Notes under the pieces: generated by a model
Told to the model about the DNA's origin: nothing
The model's database searches: none
Seen by the model: only the letters and a program-made list of their open reading frames with translations
NCBI GenBank assembly: GCA_913061495.1
Contig: CAJXVG010000013.1
Location: forward strand, 1-32,422
DNA from: an uncultured Winogradskyella sp.
Lineage (GTDB): Bacteria > Bacteroidota > Bacteroidia > Flavobacteriales > Flavobacteriaceae
Direction: 5' to 3'
Length of the DNA: 32,422 bases
Shown: positions 16,942-25,493 of the stretch, in pieces
How positions within the stretch are numbered: the first letter of the stretch is position 1
Layout: every line of letters begins with the position of its first letter
Program-made: the position numbers and the translations under genes

Positions 16942-18084
16942 ATGGACTTTAGCTTAACAGAAGAACATTTAATGATTCGTGATGCAGCAAGAGATTTTGC
17001 TCAGACCGAATTACTACCAGGAGTAATAGAACGTGACAATGCACAAACGTTTCCGGATGAATTGGTCCGAAAAATGGGCGAACTCGGTTTTATGGGTATA
17101 ATGGTAGATCCAAAATATGGCGGAAGCGGTATGGATGCTATTTCTTATGTATTGATAATGGAGGAGTTATCTAAAATTGATGCTTCAGCTTCTGTTATGG
17201 TTTCCGTAAATAACTCATTGGTTTGTTATGGTTTAGAAGCTTACGGAACTGAAGAACAAAAAGAAAAATATTTAACCAAGCTTGCTACAGGTGAGCAAAT
17301 AGGCGCTTTCTGTTTAAGTGAGCCAGAGGCTGGTAGTGATGCAACTTCTCAAAAAACTACTGCTATTGACAAAGGTGATCACTACATTATAAATGGAACA
17401 AAAAATTGGATTACCAATGGTGGCCGTTCTGATGTGTATTTAGTTATTGCACAAACCGATAGAGAAAAAGGACACAAAGGTATCAATGCATTTATTGTTG
17501 AAAAAGGAATGCCTGGTTTTGACATTGGACCTAAAGAAGATAAATTAGGAATTAGAGGGAGTGATACCCATACCCTTCAATTTAATGATGTGAAAGTTCC
17601 AAAGGAAAATAGAATTGGTAAAGATGGATTTGGATTTAAATTCGCTATGAAAACACTTTCTGGTGGACGAATTGGAATTGCGTCTCAAGCTTTAGGTATT
17701 GCCGCTGGAGCTTATGAATTGGCATTAAAATATTCTAAAGAACGTAAAGCATTTGGGACTGAAATTTGCAACCATCAAGCTATTGCTTTTAAATTGGCTG
17801 ATATGTACACGGAAATTGAAGCAGCCAGAATGTTGGTTATGAAAGCTGCGTGGGATAAAGATCAGGGCAATAATTATGATATGTCTAGTGCTATGGCAAA
17901 ACTTTATGCTAGTAAAGTTGCCATGGAGCAAACGGTTGAAGCTGTACAAATACACGGTGGAAACGGTTTTGTTAAAGAATACCATGTAGAACGTTTAATG
18001 CGTGATGCAAAAATCACCCAGATTTATGAAGGAACATCAGAGATTCAAAAGATTGTGATTTCTCGTGGAGTGATAAAAGGATAA
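16942..18084 (+). CDS. Acyl-CoA dehydrogenase (short/medium-chain type)
   Basis: This flavoenzyme introduces the first double bond into acyl-CoA during fatty-acid or branched amino-acid breakdown and passes electrons to ETF. The 380-residue length is standard. Landmarks are GAFCLSEPEAGSDATS (flavin/substrate region, ~130-145), NGTKNWITNGG, the TLSGGRIGIASQALGIA segment and KYSKERKAFGTEICNHQAIAF. The catalytic Glu363 is in QIYEGTSEIQ, the position used by butyryl/short-chain enzymes. VQIHGGNGFVKEYHVERLMRD precedes it. The gene stands alone between a canonical promoter and a terminator. The exact chain length or branched substrate cannot be told from sequence. Confidence 0.93.
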   Translation: MDFSLTEEHLMIRDAARDFAQTELLPGVIERDNAQTFPDELVRKMGELGFMGIMVDPKYGGSGMDAISYVLIMEELSKIDASASVMVSVNNSLVCYGLEAYGTEEQKEKYLTKLATGEQIGAFCLSEPEAGSDATSQKTTAIDKGDHYIINGTKNWITNGGRSDVYLVIAQTDREKGHKGINAFIVEKGMPGFDIGPKEDKLGIRGSDTHTLQFNDVKVPKENRIGKDGFGFKFAMKTLSGGRIGIASQALGIAAGAYELALKYSKERKAFGTEICNHQAIAFKLADMYTEIEAARMLVMKAAWDKDQGNNYDMSSAMAKLYASKVAMEQTVEAVQIHGGNGFVKEYHVERLMRDAKITQIYEGTSEIQKIVISRGVIKG

Positions 18085-18113
18085 ACTATAATATTTTTAT
18101 AATACAATGAATT

Positions 18114-18140
18114 ACCCATCATTTTTTGATGGGTTTTTTA
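18114..18140 (+). terminator. Terminator after the acyl-CoA dehydrogenase
   Basis: ACCCATCA (18114-18121) pairs with TGATGGGT (18127-18134) around a T5 loop and is followed by a T-run. Confidence 0.88.
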
Positions 18141-18250
18141 TTCATATTTCTAAAGTTTAAATTTAAGCAATTAAATTTCATTATATTAGTAAAAGCTAAT
18201 TGCATTTAAAACCCTCCCCTTTTAAATAACTGTAATCTATAAAATAGTTT

Positions 18251-21200
18251 ATGGTTTCATGGTATTGTAGAATAATTGGTTCCTTAGTTATTTTTTGTTT
18301 CACTATATCTTCTCCATTTTTGGCTAATGGACAAGAGTCAGTACACGAAAAACCTTTTTCTTTTAATGCTTTAACAATCAATGATGGGTTGTCTCAAAAT
18401 AGTGTTATTAGTATTGCTCAAGACAGTATAGGACATTTATGGCTCGCTACACAAGATGGTTTAAACAAATATAATGGCAGGAGTTTTACATATTACGATA
18501 AACAGTTTGAAGATATTACAAGGCCTACGTTTAGTAAACTAGGGAAAATTTATTTTGATAAACAAAATCAGTTATGGATTATTACTAATTCTGGTAAATT
18601 AGAACTTTATAATTCAGAAACAGATGATTTTAAACATATAACTTCCTTTAGTAATGTTAGTACTATATTTCAAGATAAAAATTTAAACAGCTATATAGGT
18701 ACCTATGGTGAAGGTCTATTTAAAATAGATGCTAAAACCAAAGACACATTACAGGTATTTAAAACAGAAGACAAACATAAAACAGTATATGACTTTATTG
18801 AGAGAAACAACTCCATTATTGTTGCAACTACAGGCTCCGTTTATGAGTTTGAGAATAACAAAGCTTACAGAGAATTTAAGGTATCCACCCATAACAATGC
18901 CAATTTTAGTACTCTCGAAAAAGATAAAAATGAAACCATTTGGCTAGGCACTTATGGACAAGGGTTATATTATAAAAAAAGAAACAAAGATTTTTTTATA
19001 AAATACGAGCACAATGAATTACCTGAAGATTTAAATATTGAAGATCTGCTGATTGACAAAGAAAATAGATTGTGGATTGCCACTTATGGAAATGGTGCTT
19101 ATATAATAAACCAAAAAAACAACAGCCTAACAAATTTTAAAGCAAACAAAAATAACCCCTATGCTATTGATTATAATGACATGCTTTGCTTATTTGAAGA
19201 TTCTACTGGCATCATTTGGTTAGGATCGGATGGCACAGGCGCCAATTATTATGATGAGCATCTAATAAAATTTAATGTACTTACCAATAATCAAGTTCCT
19301 AAAAATGTAAATGTTGATGTCGCAAGAAGTATCAGTACTGATAATACAGGGAATTTATGGATAGGGACTTCTGGTAAAGGGCTAACTCAAATTAACTTTA
19401 AAACTAATAATTATAAAACATTCACAACAAAAAACTCTCCTCTAGTTAGTGATAGAATTATTAGCTTACTGCACAACAACAATAAGTTATGGATTAGGCA
19501 CCAAGGGTTTGGCCTCAATATTCTTAATAGCTATGGAGAATACGAAACTTTTCCTCAAATATCCAACCTCATTATTTGGCGAATAGTTAAAGAAAACAAT
19601 CAACAGAGCTGGCTTTGTACCGAGCGAAACGGTATTATTCTTTTCGATATAAATACTGGAATTATAAAACAATTTAACACCAATAATTCTTCATTGTTAA
19701 CCAATGATATTAGAGTTGTAACCAAAGGAGAAAACAGTAGTTTATGGATAGGAACCGAAGATGATGGTTTGTATAAATTAAACATAAAATCTGATAATCT
19801 CACTAAAGTTGAAACCGTTAACGGAAAGATTAAATCTTTGTATTATAATAATAACAACCTTTGGATAGGTACTAACGGAAAAGGTCTTAAAAAATACAAT
19901 ACTAAAAATAGCACTGTAAAAACTTATACCAAAGCTGACGGTTTGCCCAATAACGTAATTTACGGCATATTACCAGGTGATGATGGCAATTTGTGGTTAA
20001 GCACCAATTATGGCATAAGCAAGTTTAGTCACCAAACCGAAGATCATTTTGAAAACTACAGCAACTACGATGGTTTACAAGCTCTAGAGTTTAACACTGG
20101 TGCATACTATAAAGACAACAATGGTAATTTATATTTTGGTGGACTAGAAGGACTTAACTGGTTTAACCCAAATCAGTTAACATTCAACCCTGTAAAACCC
20201 AAAACCATCATTAGTAAATTTGAAATTTTCACTAAAAAACAACCATTAGATCAAAATATAGCTTATAAATTCAATGAGAATACGGTAATTTTTACATTTT
20301 CAAGTTTACATTTTTCACAGCCAGAACGTAATTTATATAAATACCTATTAGCTAATTATGATGAAAACTGGATTGAAGCAGGAAACACTAATACAGCACA
20401 TTATACAAATCTGCCACCTAATGACTATACATTCAAAGTAATTTCCAGTAATTATGATGGAGTTTGGAATGACACAGCAGCAACATATTCATTTACAATT
20501 AAACAACCATGGTACCTAAGCACAGTTGCTATAATATGCTATGTCCTTTTTATAATGACTGGCATTTATCTCATTTACCGTTACTTAAAATGGAGATGGC
20601 ATATGAAAATGCAGCTACAGTTTGAGCACAAAGAAACTGAACGATTAAAAAAACTTGATGAATTCAAAACACGGATTTACACTAATATCTCACATGAGTT
20701 TCGCACACCACTCACTTTAATTTCTGGACCTATTGAAAAACAATTATCAAAACCAAACCTTTCAGAAGACGATGTAAAGGAACTTTCGTTAGTGCAAAAC
20801 AATTCAAAACGATTATTGAATTTAGTTAACCAACTATTAGACCTATCAAAACTTGAGTCTGGCAATTTAAAATTATCCGTTAGTAAAGGAAACCTAACTG
20901 CCTTTTTTAAGCAGATAACCGCTGCTTTTAAATTTAAAGCAAAAGATAAGAATATTAGCTTTACGGATAACCTACAACCTATAAAGGAAGCTTGGTTTGA
21001 TATTGATGTTATAGAAAAAATAATAACCAATTTGTTATCTAATGCCATAAAATACACACCAGAAGACGGGAAAATTCATTTTGAAACCATTGAGAAAAAT
21101 GGACAGCTCATTATAACGGTTATTAACAATGGTAACACAATATCAGACGAAGAACTTGGCAAATTATTTCAAAGATATTACCAAAACAGCAAAAGTGCAG

Positions 21201-22183
21201 ATGGTGTGGGTATAGGTCTTTCTCTGGTAAAAGAATTAGCAATTTTATCGCATGGCAATATTGTGGCACATACCATGAACAAGGATGATATTCAGTTTAC
21301 TATAACTTTACCAATAGAGCGTTCATATTATGATATTTCTGAAATAAATGATGAGGAACAAATAATTAAAAACGCTAAAAGTACTTATAAAACACCAATA
21401 GAAAATGAACTAACATCAACGACAAAACAAGCAGACAAGCCAATACTTCTTATAGTTGAAGATGAAAAGGACATTAGAGAGTTTATAAGTTCAATTTTCA
21501 AAAATAGTTACAACATCAAAGAGGCCTCCAATGGAGAAAGCGGTATAAAAAAAGCTGTTAAGTACATACCAGATATTATAATCAGTGATATTATGATGCC
21601 AAAAACTGATGGCATAGAGCTCTGCAATACACTTAAAAATGACGAAAGAACCAGTCATATTCCAGTAATAATATTAACAGCAAAGAGTGGTGACACAAAC
21701 GAGATAAAAGGGTTAAAGACAGGAGCTGATGATTATGTTGTAAAACCATTTAATAGTGACAAACTTAAAATACGTGTTGAAAAACTCATAGAACTTAGAC
21801 AAAAACTACAACAACGCTACAGCAATAATTTTGAATTAAATGATATTAAAACAACACCTGTAGATCAACAGTTTTTAACCAAACTTGCAACGGTTTTAAA
21901 TGAGCATATTTCAGATTCTTCTTTCAATTCAAAAGATTTAGCAAAAAAAATGCTGTTGAGTAGAATGCAACTTCATAGAAAACTCAAAGCTATTACCGGT
22001 TTTTCTACAACCGAGTTTATACGTAATGAAAGATTAAAATTGGCCATTAATCTCCTAAAAGATTCTGACCAAACAATTTCTGAGATTGCTTATCAAATTG
22101 GCTTTAATAGTCCTTCGTATTTTATTAAATGCTTTAAGGATGTTTATAAAACTACCCCTTCGGAATTTTATTCAAAAAACTGA
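18251..22183 (+). CDS. Hybrid two-component system regulator (HTCS, one-protein sensor and AraC regulator)
   Basis: This 1310-residue membrane protein senses something in the periplasm and acts on DNA itself. In order it has a signal peptide (to ~28) and a long run of Reg_prop beta-propeller blades (first: NDGLSQNSVISIAQDSIGHL; many LWIGT-type repeats to ~640). A Y_Y_Y domain (~685-750) and a membrane helix (~758-778) follow. The histidine-kinase core has His815 in NISHEFRTPL, an N-box (TNLLSNAIKYTP) and a G-box (GVGIGLSLVKEL). The receiver domain has acidic residues near Asp1071 and phospho-acceptor Asp1113 in SDIMMPKTDG. A C-terminal AraC helix-turn-helix (~1205-1310, ISEIAYQIGFNSPSYFIKCF) completes it. 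All key residues are intact. Known family members usually control polysaccharide-utilisation genes, but none are visible here; the downstream secreted-protein array is the nearest candidate target. Confidence 0.95.
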   Translation: MVSWYCRIIGSLVIFCFTISSPFLANGQESVHEKPFSFNALTINDGLSQNSVISIAQDSIGHLWLATQDGLNKYNGRSFTYYDKQFEDITRPTFSKLGKIYFDKQNQLWIITNSGKLELYNSETDDFKHITSFSNVSTIFQDKNLNSYIGTYGEGLFKIDAKTKDTLQVFKTEDKHKTVYDFIERNNSIIVATTGSVYEFENNKAYREFKVSTHNNANFSTLEKDKNETIWLGTYGQGLYYKKRNKDFFIKYEHNELPEDLNIEDLLIDKENRLWIATYGNGAYIINQKNNSLTNFKANKNNPYAIDYNDMLCLFEDSTGIIWLGSDGTGANYYDEHLIKFNVLTNNQVPKNVNVDVARSISTDNTGNLWIGTSGKGLTQINFKTNNYKTFTTKNSPLVSDRIISLLHNNNKLWIRHQGFGLNILNSYGEYETFPQISNLIIWRIVKENNQQSWLCTERNGIILFDINTGIIKQFNTNNSSLLTNDIRVVTKGENSSLWIGTEDDGLYKLNIKSDNLTKVETVNGKIKSLYYNNNNLWIGTNGKGLKKYNTKNSTVKTYTKADGLPNNVIYGILPGDDGNLWLSTNYGISKFSHQTEDHFENYSNYDGLQALEFNTGAYYKDNNGNLYFGGLEGLNWFNPNQLTFNPVKPKTIISKFEIFTKKQPLDQNIAYKFNENTVIFTFSSLHFSQPERNLYKYLLANYDENWIEAGNTNTAHYTNLPPNDYTFKVISSNYDGVWNDTAATYSFTIKQPWYLSTVAIICYVLFIMTGIYLIYRYLKWRWHMKMQLQFEHKETERLKKLDEFKTRIYTNISHEFRTPLTLISGPIEKQLSKPNLSEDDVKELSLVQNNSKRLLNLVNQLLDLSKLESGNLKLSVSKGNLTAFFKQITAAFKFKAKDKNISFTDNLQPIKEAWFDIDVIEKIITNLLSNAIKYTPEDGKIHFETIEKNGQLIITVINNGNTISDEELGKLFQRYYQNSKSADGVGIGLSLVKELAILSHGNIVAHTMNKDDIQFTITLPIERSYYDISEINDEEQIIKNAKSTYKTPIENELTSTTKQADKPILLIVEDEKDIREFISSIFKNSYNIKEASNGESGIKKAVKYIPDIIISDIMMPKTDGIELCNTLKNDERTSHIPVIILTAKSGDTNEIKGLKTGADDYVVKPFNSDKLKIRVEKLIELRQKLQQRYSNNFELNDIKTTPVDQQFLTKLATVLNEHISDSSFNSKDLAKKMLLSRMQLHRKLKAITGFSTTEFIRNERLKLAINLLKDSDQTISEIAYQIGFNSPSYFIKCFKDVYKTTPSEFYSKN

Positions 22184-22207
22184 AAAACAGTTATTTAACA
22201 ACATGAC

Positions 22208-22240
22208 GTTACATAATTGTTATACTTTGTTACATAATTG
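22208..22240 (+). repeat. 12-bp direct repeat pair, 21-bp period
   Basis: GTTACATAATTG occurs exactly twice, at 22208-22219 and 22229-22240, so the copies start 21 bases apart (two helical turns). That arrangement suits a direct-repeat binding protein such as an AraC-type regulator. The core GTTACATAA recurs once more at 27854-27862. Confidence 0.8.
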
Positions 22241-22320
22241 ACATCTCAATTTCCATTCTCAATATAATTTTACAAACAAGCAATACGTCTCCTCTTTCGT
22301 ATTGTATCCCTTAACTAAAA

Positions 22321-22381
22321 TCGTCTAATTAAAAGCAACTGTATAATGCTGAAAAAACATCAATTAGACGACACCAATAAT
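22321..22381. repeat. 10-bp inverted repeat flanking the start of the 47-codon ORF
   Basis: TCGTCTAATT (22321-22330) and AATTAGACGA (22372-22381) are perfect inverted copies 41 bases apart. The right arm lies inside the small ORF and the ATG (22346) is in the loop. Confidence 0.7.
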
Positions 22382-22489
22382 AGCGAACAAAATATTTACA
22401 TAAGTATAGACCATTTAAAACATGGCAACTATACCATAAACATTCTACTAAACAATAAAGTTGTTAAATCTATTAATATCAATAAATAA
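22346..22489 (+). CDS. 47-residue ORF resembling the tail of a sorting domain
   Basis: This ORF is below the ORF-track cutoff: ATG at 22346, TAA at 22487-22489. The protein starts MLKKHQLDDTNNSEQ and ends HLKHGNYTINILLNNKVVKS followed by ININK. The second half has the shape of the final strands of a T9SS type A sorting domain (Leu-x-x-Gly-x-Tyr, strand, Asn/Gly turn, Val-Val-Lys strand). There is no signal peptide, so it could not be exported as it stands. It may be a small cytoplasmic protein, a leader peptide or a remnant. It sits between the HTCS gene and the membrane-protein gene on the same strand. I do not recognise a named family. Confidence 0.5.
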   Translation: MLKKHQLDDTNNSEQNIYISIDHLKHGNYTINILLNNKVVKSININK

Positions 22490-22523
22490 ATTTATGAAAC
22501 CGATAAAAACTTAAAAATAAAAC

Positions 22524-22865
22524 ATGAAATCAACACAAGTAAACACTACAACATCAGAAGGTAAAACCATAGCAATCATTGCTTATATAACCATTATAGG
22601 CCTCATCATTGCTTTTGTAATTAACAATGACAAAAAAAATGCCTTTGCAAAATATCATATTACACAATCCTTAGGCTTAGCTCTCACAGGACTTGCATTG
22701 GGTATTATTGGTCTTATTCCAATTTTAGGTTGGCTTATTAACATTATTGGCATTTTCATTTTACTGTATATGTGGATTATGGGACTTATTAGCGCCATCA
22801 ACGAAAAGGAAAAACCAGTACCTCTTTTGGGACAACACTATATAAAATGGTTTAACAAGATTTAA
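22524..22865 (+). CDS. DUF4870/Tic20-like small membrane protein
   Basis: This 113-residue inner-membrane protein has hydrophobic segments at about 16-34 (TIAIIAYITIIGLIIAFVI), 50-66, and 68-90 (PILGWLINIIGIFILLYMWI). The short polar signature between them (NNDKKNAFAKYHITQSLGLAL) is characteristic of the DUF4870/Tic20-like family, in which a 'K.AFHHRQS'-like segment follows the first helix. The C-terminus KPVPLLGQHYIKWFNKI also fits. The molecular role of the bacterial family is unknown. It is followed 11 bases later by the next gene, so the two are likely cotranscribed. Confidence 0.8.
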   Translation: MKSTQVNTTTSEGKTIAIIAYITIIGLIIAFVINNDKKNAFAKYHITQSLGLALTGLALGIIGLIPILGWLINIIGIFILLYMWIMGLISAINEKEKPVPLLGQHYIKWFNKI

Positions 22866-22876
22866 TATAAAACATC

Positions 22877-24484
22877 ATGAAAACAAAACACATCATATTA
22901 GTACTTATAGGCCTTTTTCTAAGCATAAATACAGATGCTCAAATTTTTAAAAAATTAAAAGAGAAAGCCAATAAAGCTTTAGGAATTGAATCTCACGAAG
23001 AATCATTAACGTTTGGCAATTCTGCTCTACAAATTAATACAGATGCTAAAAAGGCATTTTATAAAGAAGATGTTGTAATTGAAATGTTTGAAAACAACAA
23101 ACTAACTCAGACCCAATATTTTGACAAAGATGAAATTGCTGTTAGAATTGAAGATGAGAAAATTGTAAAATCTGGTTACAATGATAGCGAAGGATTCATT
23201 TATGCCTACAATAAAAAAACGGATCAATATGAAAAATTATCAATTGTAGCATTGCAAAGTCAAGGAATGATGGCTCCAACTATGATGCTTGAAGCCTATA
23301 AACTACCACCAGAACCATTTATGGCAAGCTTAGAAAAGCATACTAATCAAGGTTTAACTCCCAACCCTTTTAACGGTATTGTAGAATTTTCTTCTATTTA
23401 CAAACCTGAAAACTTTAGGCATAATGACTTTAAAGAATCTAAACTAAAAAGTAATGGAAAAACCTATACCAAGTTTGATTTTTATAACCAAGCTGGCCAT
23501 GAAGGAAGTTATGTACTTTTTGATGACAAGAATCGCTTAGTAGAAATTTACACCAATAAATCAACTACTAGCCAACCATCTGAGGGATTTTCAATGGATA
23601 TGATGCCACTGGGAGAAAGCCGAATTAAGTACGATTATAAACCCGTAGATGTAAAATTACCACCTGCTAAAGAAGTAAAAATGGCAGGACAAGGTATGAT
23701 GGAAATGATTTTTGGCTCTTTTAAAATAGATAAAAATAATGGCAATTCTGATGATGACGATTATGATACTTCCAAATCAAAAGGGATGGTAAAATCCATA
23801 AAAAAATCATTGAAGAACAACAAGATAACTAACGATATGCTGCCAGAATCTTACGATTTTGATTATGTCTATAAAACCACCTTTGTACAGAATTCTAAAA
23901 AATCAAACGCAATGGATATGAATTTTTTGGTTAACACTAAAAATGCAAATTACAATGGTGCTGAATATATCCTTAAAGAAAAAAAAGCCCAAGGCAAATC
24001 CATAATGATTTTTGATTTAGACCTTAATGCTATGGTTATGTTCATGGAATATGACAATCAAAAAATGTTACAAATACATTCAATACCTGAAGTTAAAGAC
24101 ATAAATAACCAAGTAGATTTTACGATAAAGGAATTACCGTCAAAAACTATTTTAGGCTTTAAGTGTACAGTGCTACAGCTAGAAAATGAAAAACATATTA
24201 TTAAAGCTTATCACACCAAAAATGCACCAATTTCATTAAGCAACTTCTTTGGGTTTAGTGGTTCTAAAGGTTCAAAAAACCTAAACCTTCCAGACATGAA
24301 ACCTAGATTACTAAAACAATTTGAAAATAGTCTAGTGATGGAAATGCAATATGAAGACAAAAAAAGGAAAAAGAACAATTTTGTTATTACAGCAAAATCC
24401 CTTGAGAAAGAACCTACAAAAATTAAAAAAACAGAATACGAAAGTATGAACATGTTTTCTGCTGGAAATATGTTCAAAAATTAA
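22877..24484 (+). CDS. Secreted DUF4412-like protein, function unknown
   Basis: This 535-residue exported protein has a signal peptide MKTKHIILVLIGLFLSINTDAQ, with the mature protein starting at IFKKLKEKANKALG. Residues ~30-290 are polar and Met-rich in places (SQGMMAPTMMLEAYKLPPEP). A short acidic/Ser linker follows (NSDDDDYDTSKSKG). The C-terminal ~220 residues resemble DUF4412, with repeated beta-strand pairs such as MIFDLDLNAMVMFMEYDN and KELPSKTILGFKCTVLQLEN. DUF4412 is a periplasmic domain of unknown function. There is no lipobox and no sorting domain, so a periplasmic or loosely membrane-bound location is likely. It sits between the four-helix membrane protein and a surface lipoprotein. 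The DUF assignment is by pattern only. Confidence 0.7.
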   Translation: MKTKHIILVLIGLFLSINTDAQIFKKLKEKANKALGIESHEESLTFGNSALQINTDAKKAFYKEDVVIEMFENNKLTQTQYFDKDEIAVRIEDEKIVKSGYNDSEGFIYAYNKKTDQYEKLSIVALQSQGMMAPTMMLEAYKLPPEPFMASLEKHTNQGLTPNPFNGIVEFSSIYKPENFRHNDFKESKLKSNGKTYTKFDFYNQAGHEGSYVLFDDKNRLVEIYTNKSTTSQPSEGFSMDMMPLGESRIKYDYKPVDVKLPPAKEVKMAGQGMMEMIFGSFKIDKNNGNSDDDDYDTSKSKGMVKSIKKSLKNNKITNDMLPESYDFDYVYKTTFVQNSKKSNAMDMNFLVNTKNANYNGAEYILKEKKAQGKSIMIFDLDLNAMVMFMEYDNQKMLQIHSIPEVKDINNQVDFTIKELPSKTILGFKCTVLQLENEKHIIKAYHTKNAPISLSNFFGFSGSKGSKNLNLPDMKPRLLKQFENSLVMEMQYEDKKRKKNNFVITAKSLEKEPTKIKKTEYESMNMFSAGNMFKN

Positions 24485-24519
24485 AAAATCAATTATTTAT
24501 AAACTTAAAATCAATAAAA

Positions 24520-24861
24520 ATGAAAACTAAAATCTCAAATTACATCTTAAAAACATTTGTATTAGTATTAATGATTTCTATGGCATTGGCCACAATAAGC
24601 TGTTCTAGCGATGATGGCGACGATGGTGATAATCCCAATGCAATCTGTAGTCAGCTCGCAACCTTTTCCCCAACATATCTTGATACATTCAACGCTTTTC
24701 AAACAAATCCCAATGCGGAAACCTGTAATGGTTTCCGAAACACTGTGCTAGATCTCATAAATGCTATTGAGAATTGCCCTGAGCTTGCAGAACAATATTC
24801 AGAGTTGGAAGAATCAGCCCAAGCTTGGACAGACTTGGATTGCTCACAAGATTTTGATTAG
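24520..24861 (+). CDS. Small surface-type lipoprotein
   Basis: This 113-residue lipoprotein has a type II signal (VLVLMISMALATIS before Cys). The residues after the Cys are SSDDGDDGD, an acidic run of the kind that directs Bacteroidota lipoproteins to the cell surface. The mature part is acidic and helical, with four further Cys (ICSQL, ETCNGF, ENCPEL, LDCSQD) that may form two disulfides. It has no recognisable enzyme motif. It begins 35 bases after the DUF4412-like gene and is followed 71 bases later by a barrel protein, so it fits the same array. The function is unknown. Confidence 0.82.
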   Translation: MKTKISNYILKTFVLVLMISMALATISCSSDDGDDGDNPNAICSQLATFSPTYLDTFNAFQTNPNAETCNGFRNTVLDLINAIENCPELAEQYSELEESAQAWTDLDCSQDFD

Positions 24862-24932
24862 GAAAGTAAAGCTTTTTAATCGACTTGTAAATATGTTTAA
24901 AAAATTAAATAAAACCAAGAACACAAAATACA

Positions 24933-25442
24933 ATGAAAACAATCAAACTTTTTTTAGCAACTATGGTAATTTGTATGTTCACAACTACAAGTTTTTCACA
25001 AACCGAAACAAAATTAGGTGCGCTTTTAGCGTATGGTACCGAAATTGAAAACATAGGTGTTGGAGCAAATGCCGAATTTCCAATAATTGAAAAACTAACC
25101 ATATCACCATCCTTTATTTACTATCTGCCAAAAGATGAAAGTGGCATAAAAATTAACTGGTTTGAAGTTAACGCCAACGCCAACTATTATTTTTTAGATG
25201 AAGAAAATATTGATGTCTATGGCATTGGAGGTCTTAACTACACTAACGTTAAAGTAAAATATGACGGTGATTCCATTTTTGGTGATGACCTATCTGTTAG
25301 CGACGGTAGAATAGGCCTAAACTTAGGTGGTGGTACCAATTTTAACATTGGTAGTAACATTACTCCGTTTGCAGAATTAAAATATGTCATCATAGATGGC
25401 GGACAGCTTGTTATTGCTGCTGGTGTAAAATTTAATTTATAA
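24933..25442 (+). CDS. Small outer-membrane beta-barrel (porin-like) protein
   Basis: This 169-residue protein has a signal peptide (MKTIKLFLATMVICMFTTTSFSQ). The mature sequence alternates polar and hydrophobic residues with aromatic girdle positions. Examples are KLTISPSFIYYLPKD, VNANANYYFLDEENIDVYGIGGLNY and GLNLGGGTNFNIG, ending GQLVIAAGVKFNL. The pattern suggests an 8-stranded barrel of the OmpA/OmpX-like or 'porin family' size. There is no catalytic or peptidoglycan-binding domain. It may be structural or adhesive. It belongs to the same-strand run behind the HTCS gene. Confidence 0.78.
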   Translation: MKTIKLFLATMVICMFTTTSFSQTETKLGALLAYGTEIENIGVGANAEFPIIEKLTISPSFIYYLPKDESGIKINWFEVNANANYYFLDEENIDVYGIGGLNYTNVKVKYDGDSIFGDDLSVSDGRIGLNLGGGTNFNIGSNITPFAELKYVIIDGGQLVIAAGVKFNL

Positions 25443-25493
25443 AAAATAAATCAAAATTTTAAACCCAAATATTAATCAATAAATATACACATT

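Larger units (their letters stand above)
22184..22523 (+). other. Intergenic region after the HTCS gene
   Basis: The 340-base stretch holds a 12-bp direct repeat pair (22208-22240), an inverted repeat (22321-22381) and a 47-codon ORF (22346-22489), each listed separately. A short AACTG-A5-CAGTT hairpin (22178-22192) overlaps the HTCS stop but has no T-run, so I do not call it a terminator. A TATACTTTG at 22221-22229, between the repeats, is only an approximate -7 box. Confidence 0.6.

Noticed and set aside
20677-21057. Minus-strand 126-residue ORF
   Set aside because: It lies wholly inside the kinase part of the HTCS gene and shows no recognisable domain or own leader.
22178-22192. AACTG-A5-CAGTT hairpin as terminator of the HTCS gene
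   Set aside because: The stem is only 5 bp, overlaps the stop codon and lacks a T-run.
24761-25048. 95-residue plus-strand ORF overlapping two genes
   Set aside because: It overlaps the lipoprotein and barrel genes in another frame; both of those have clear signal peptides.
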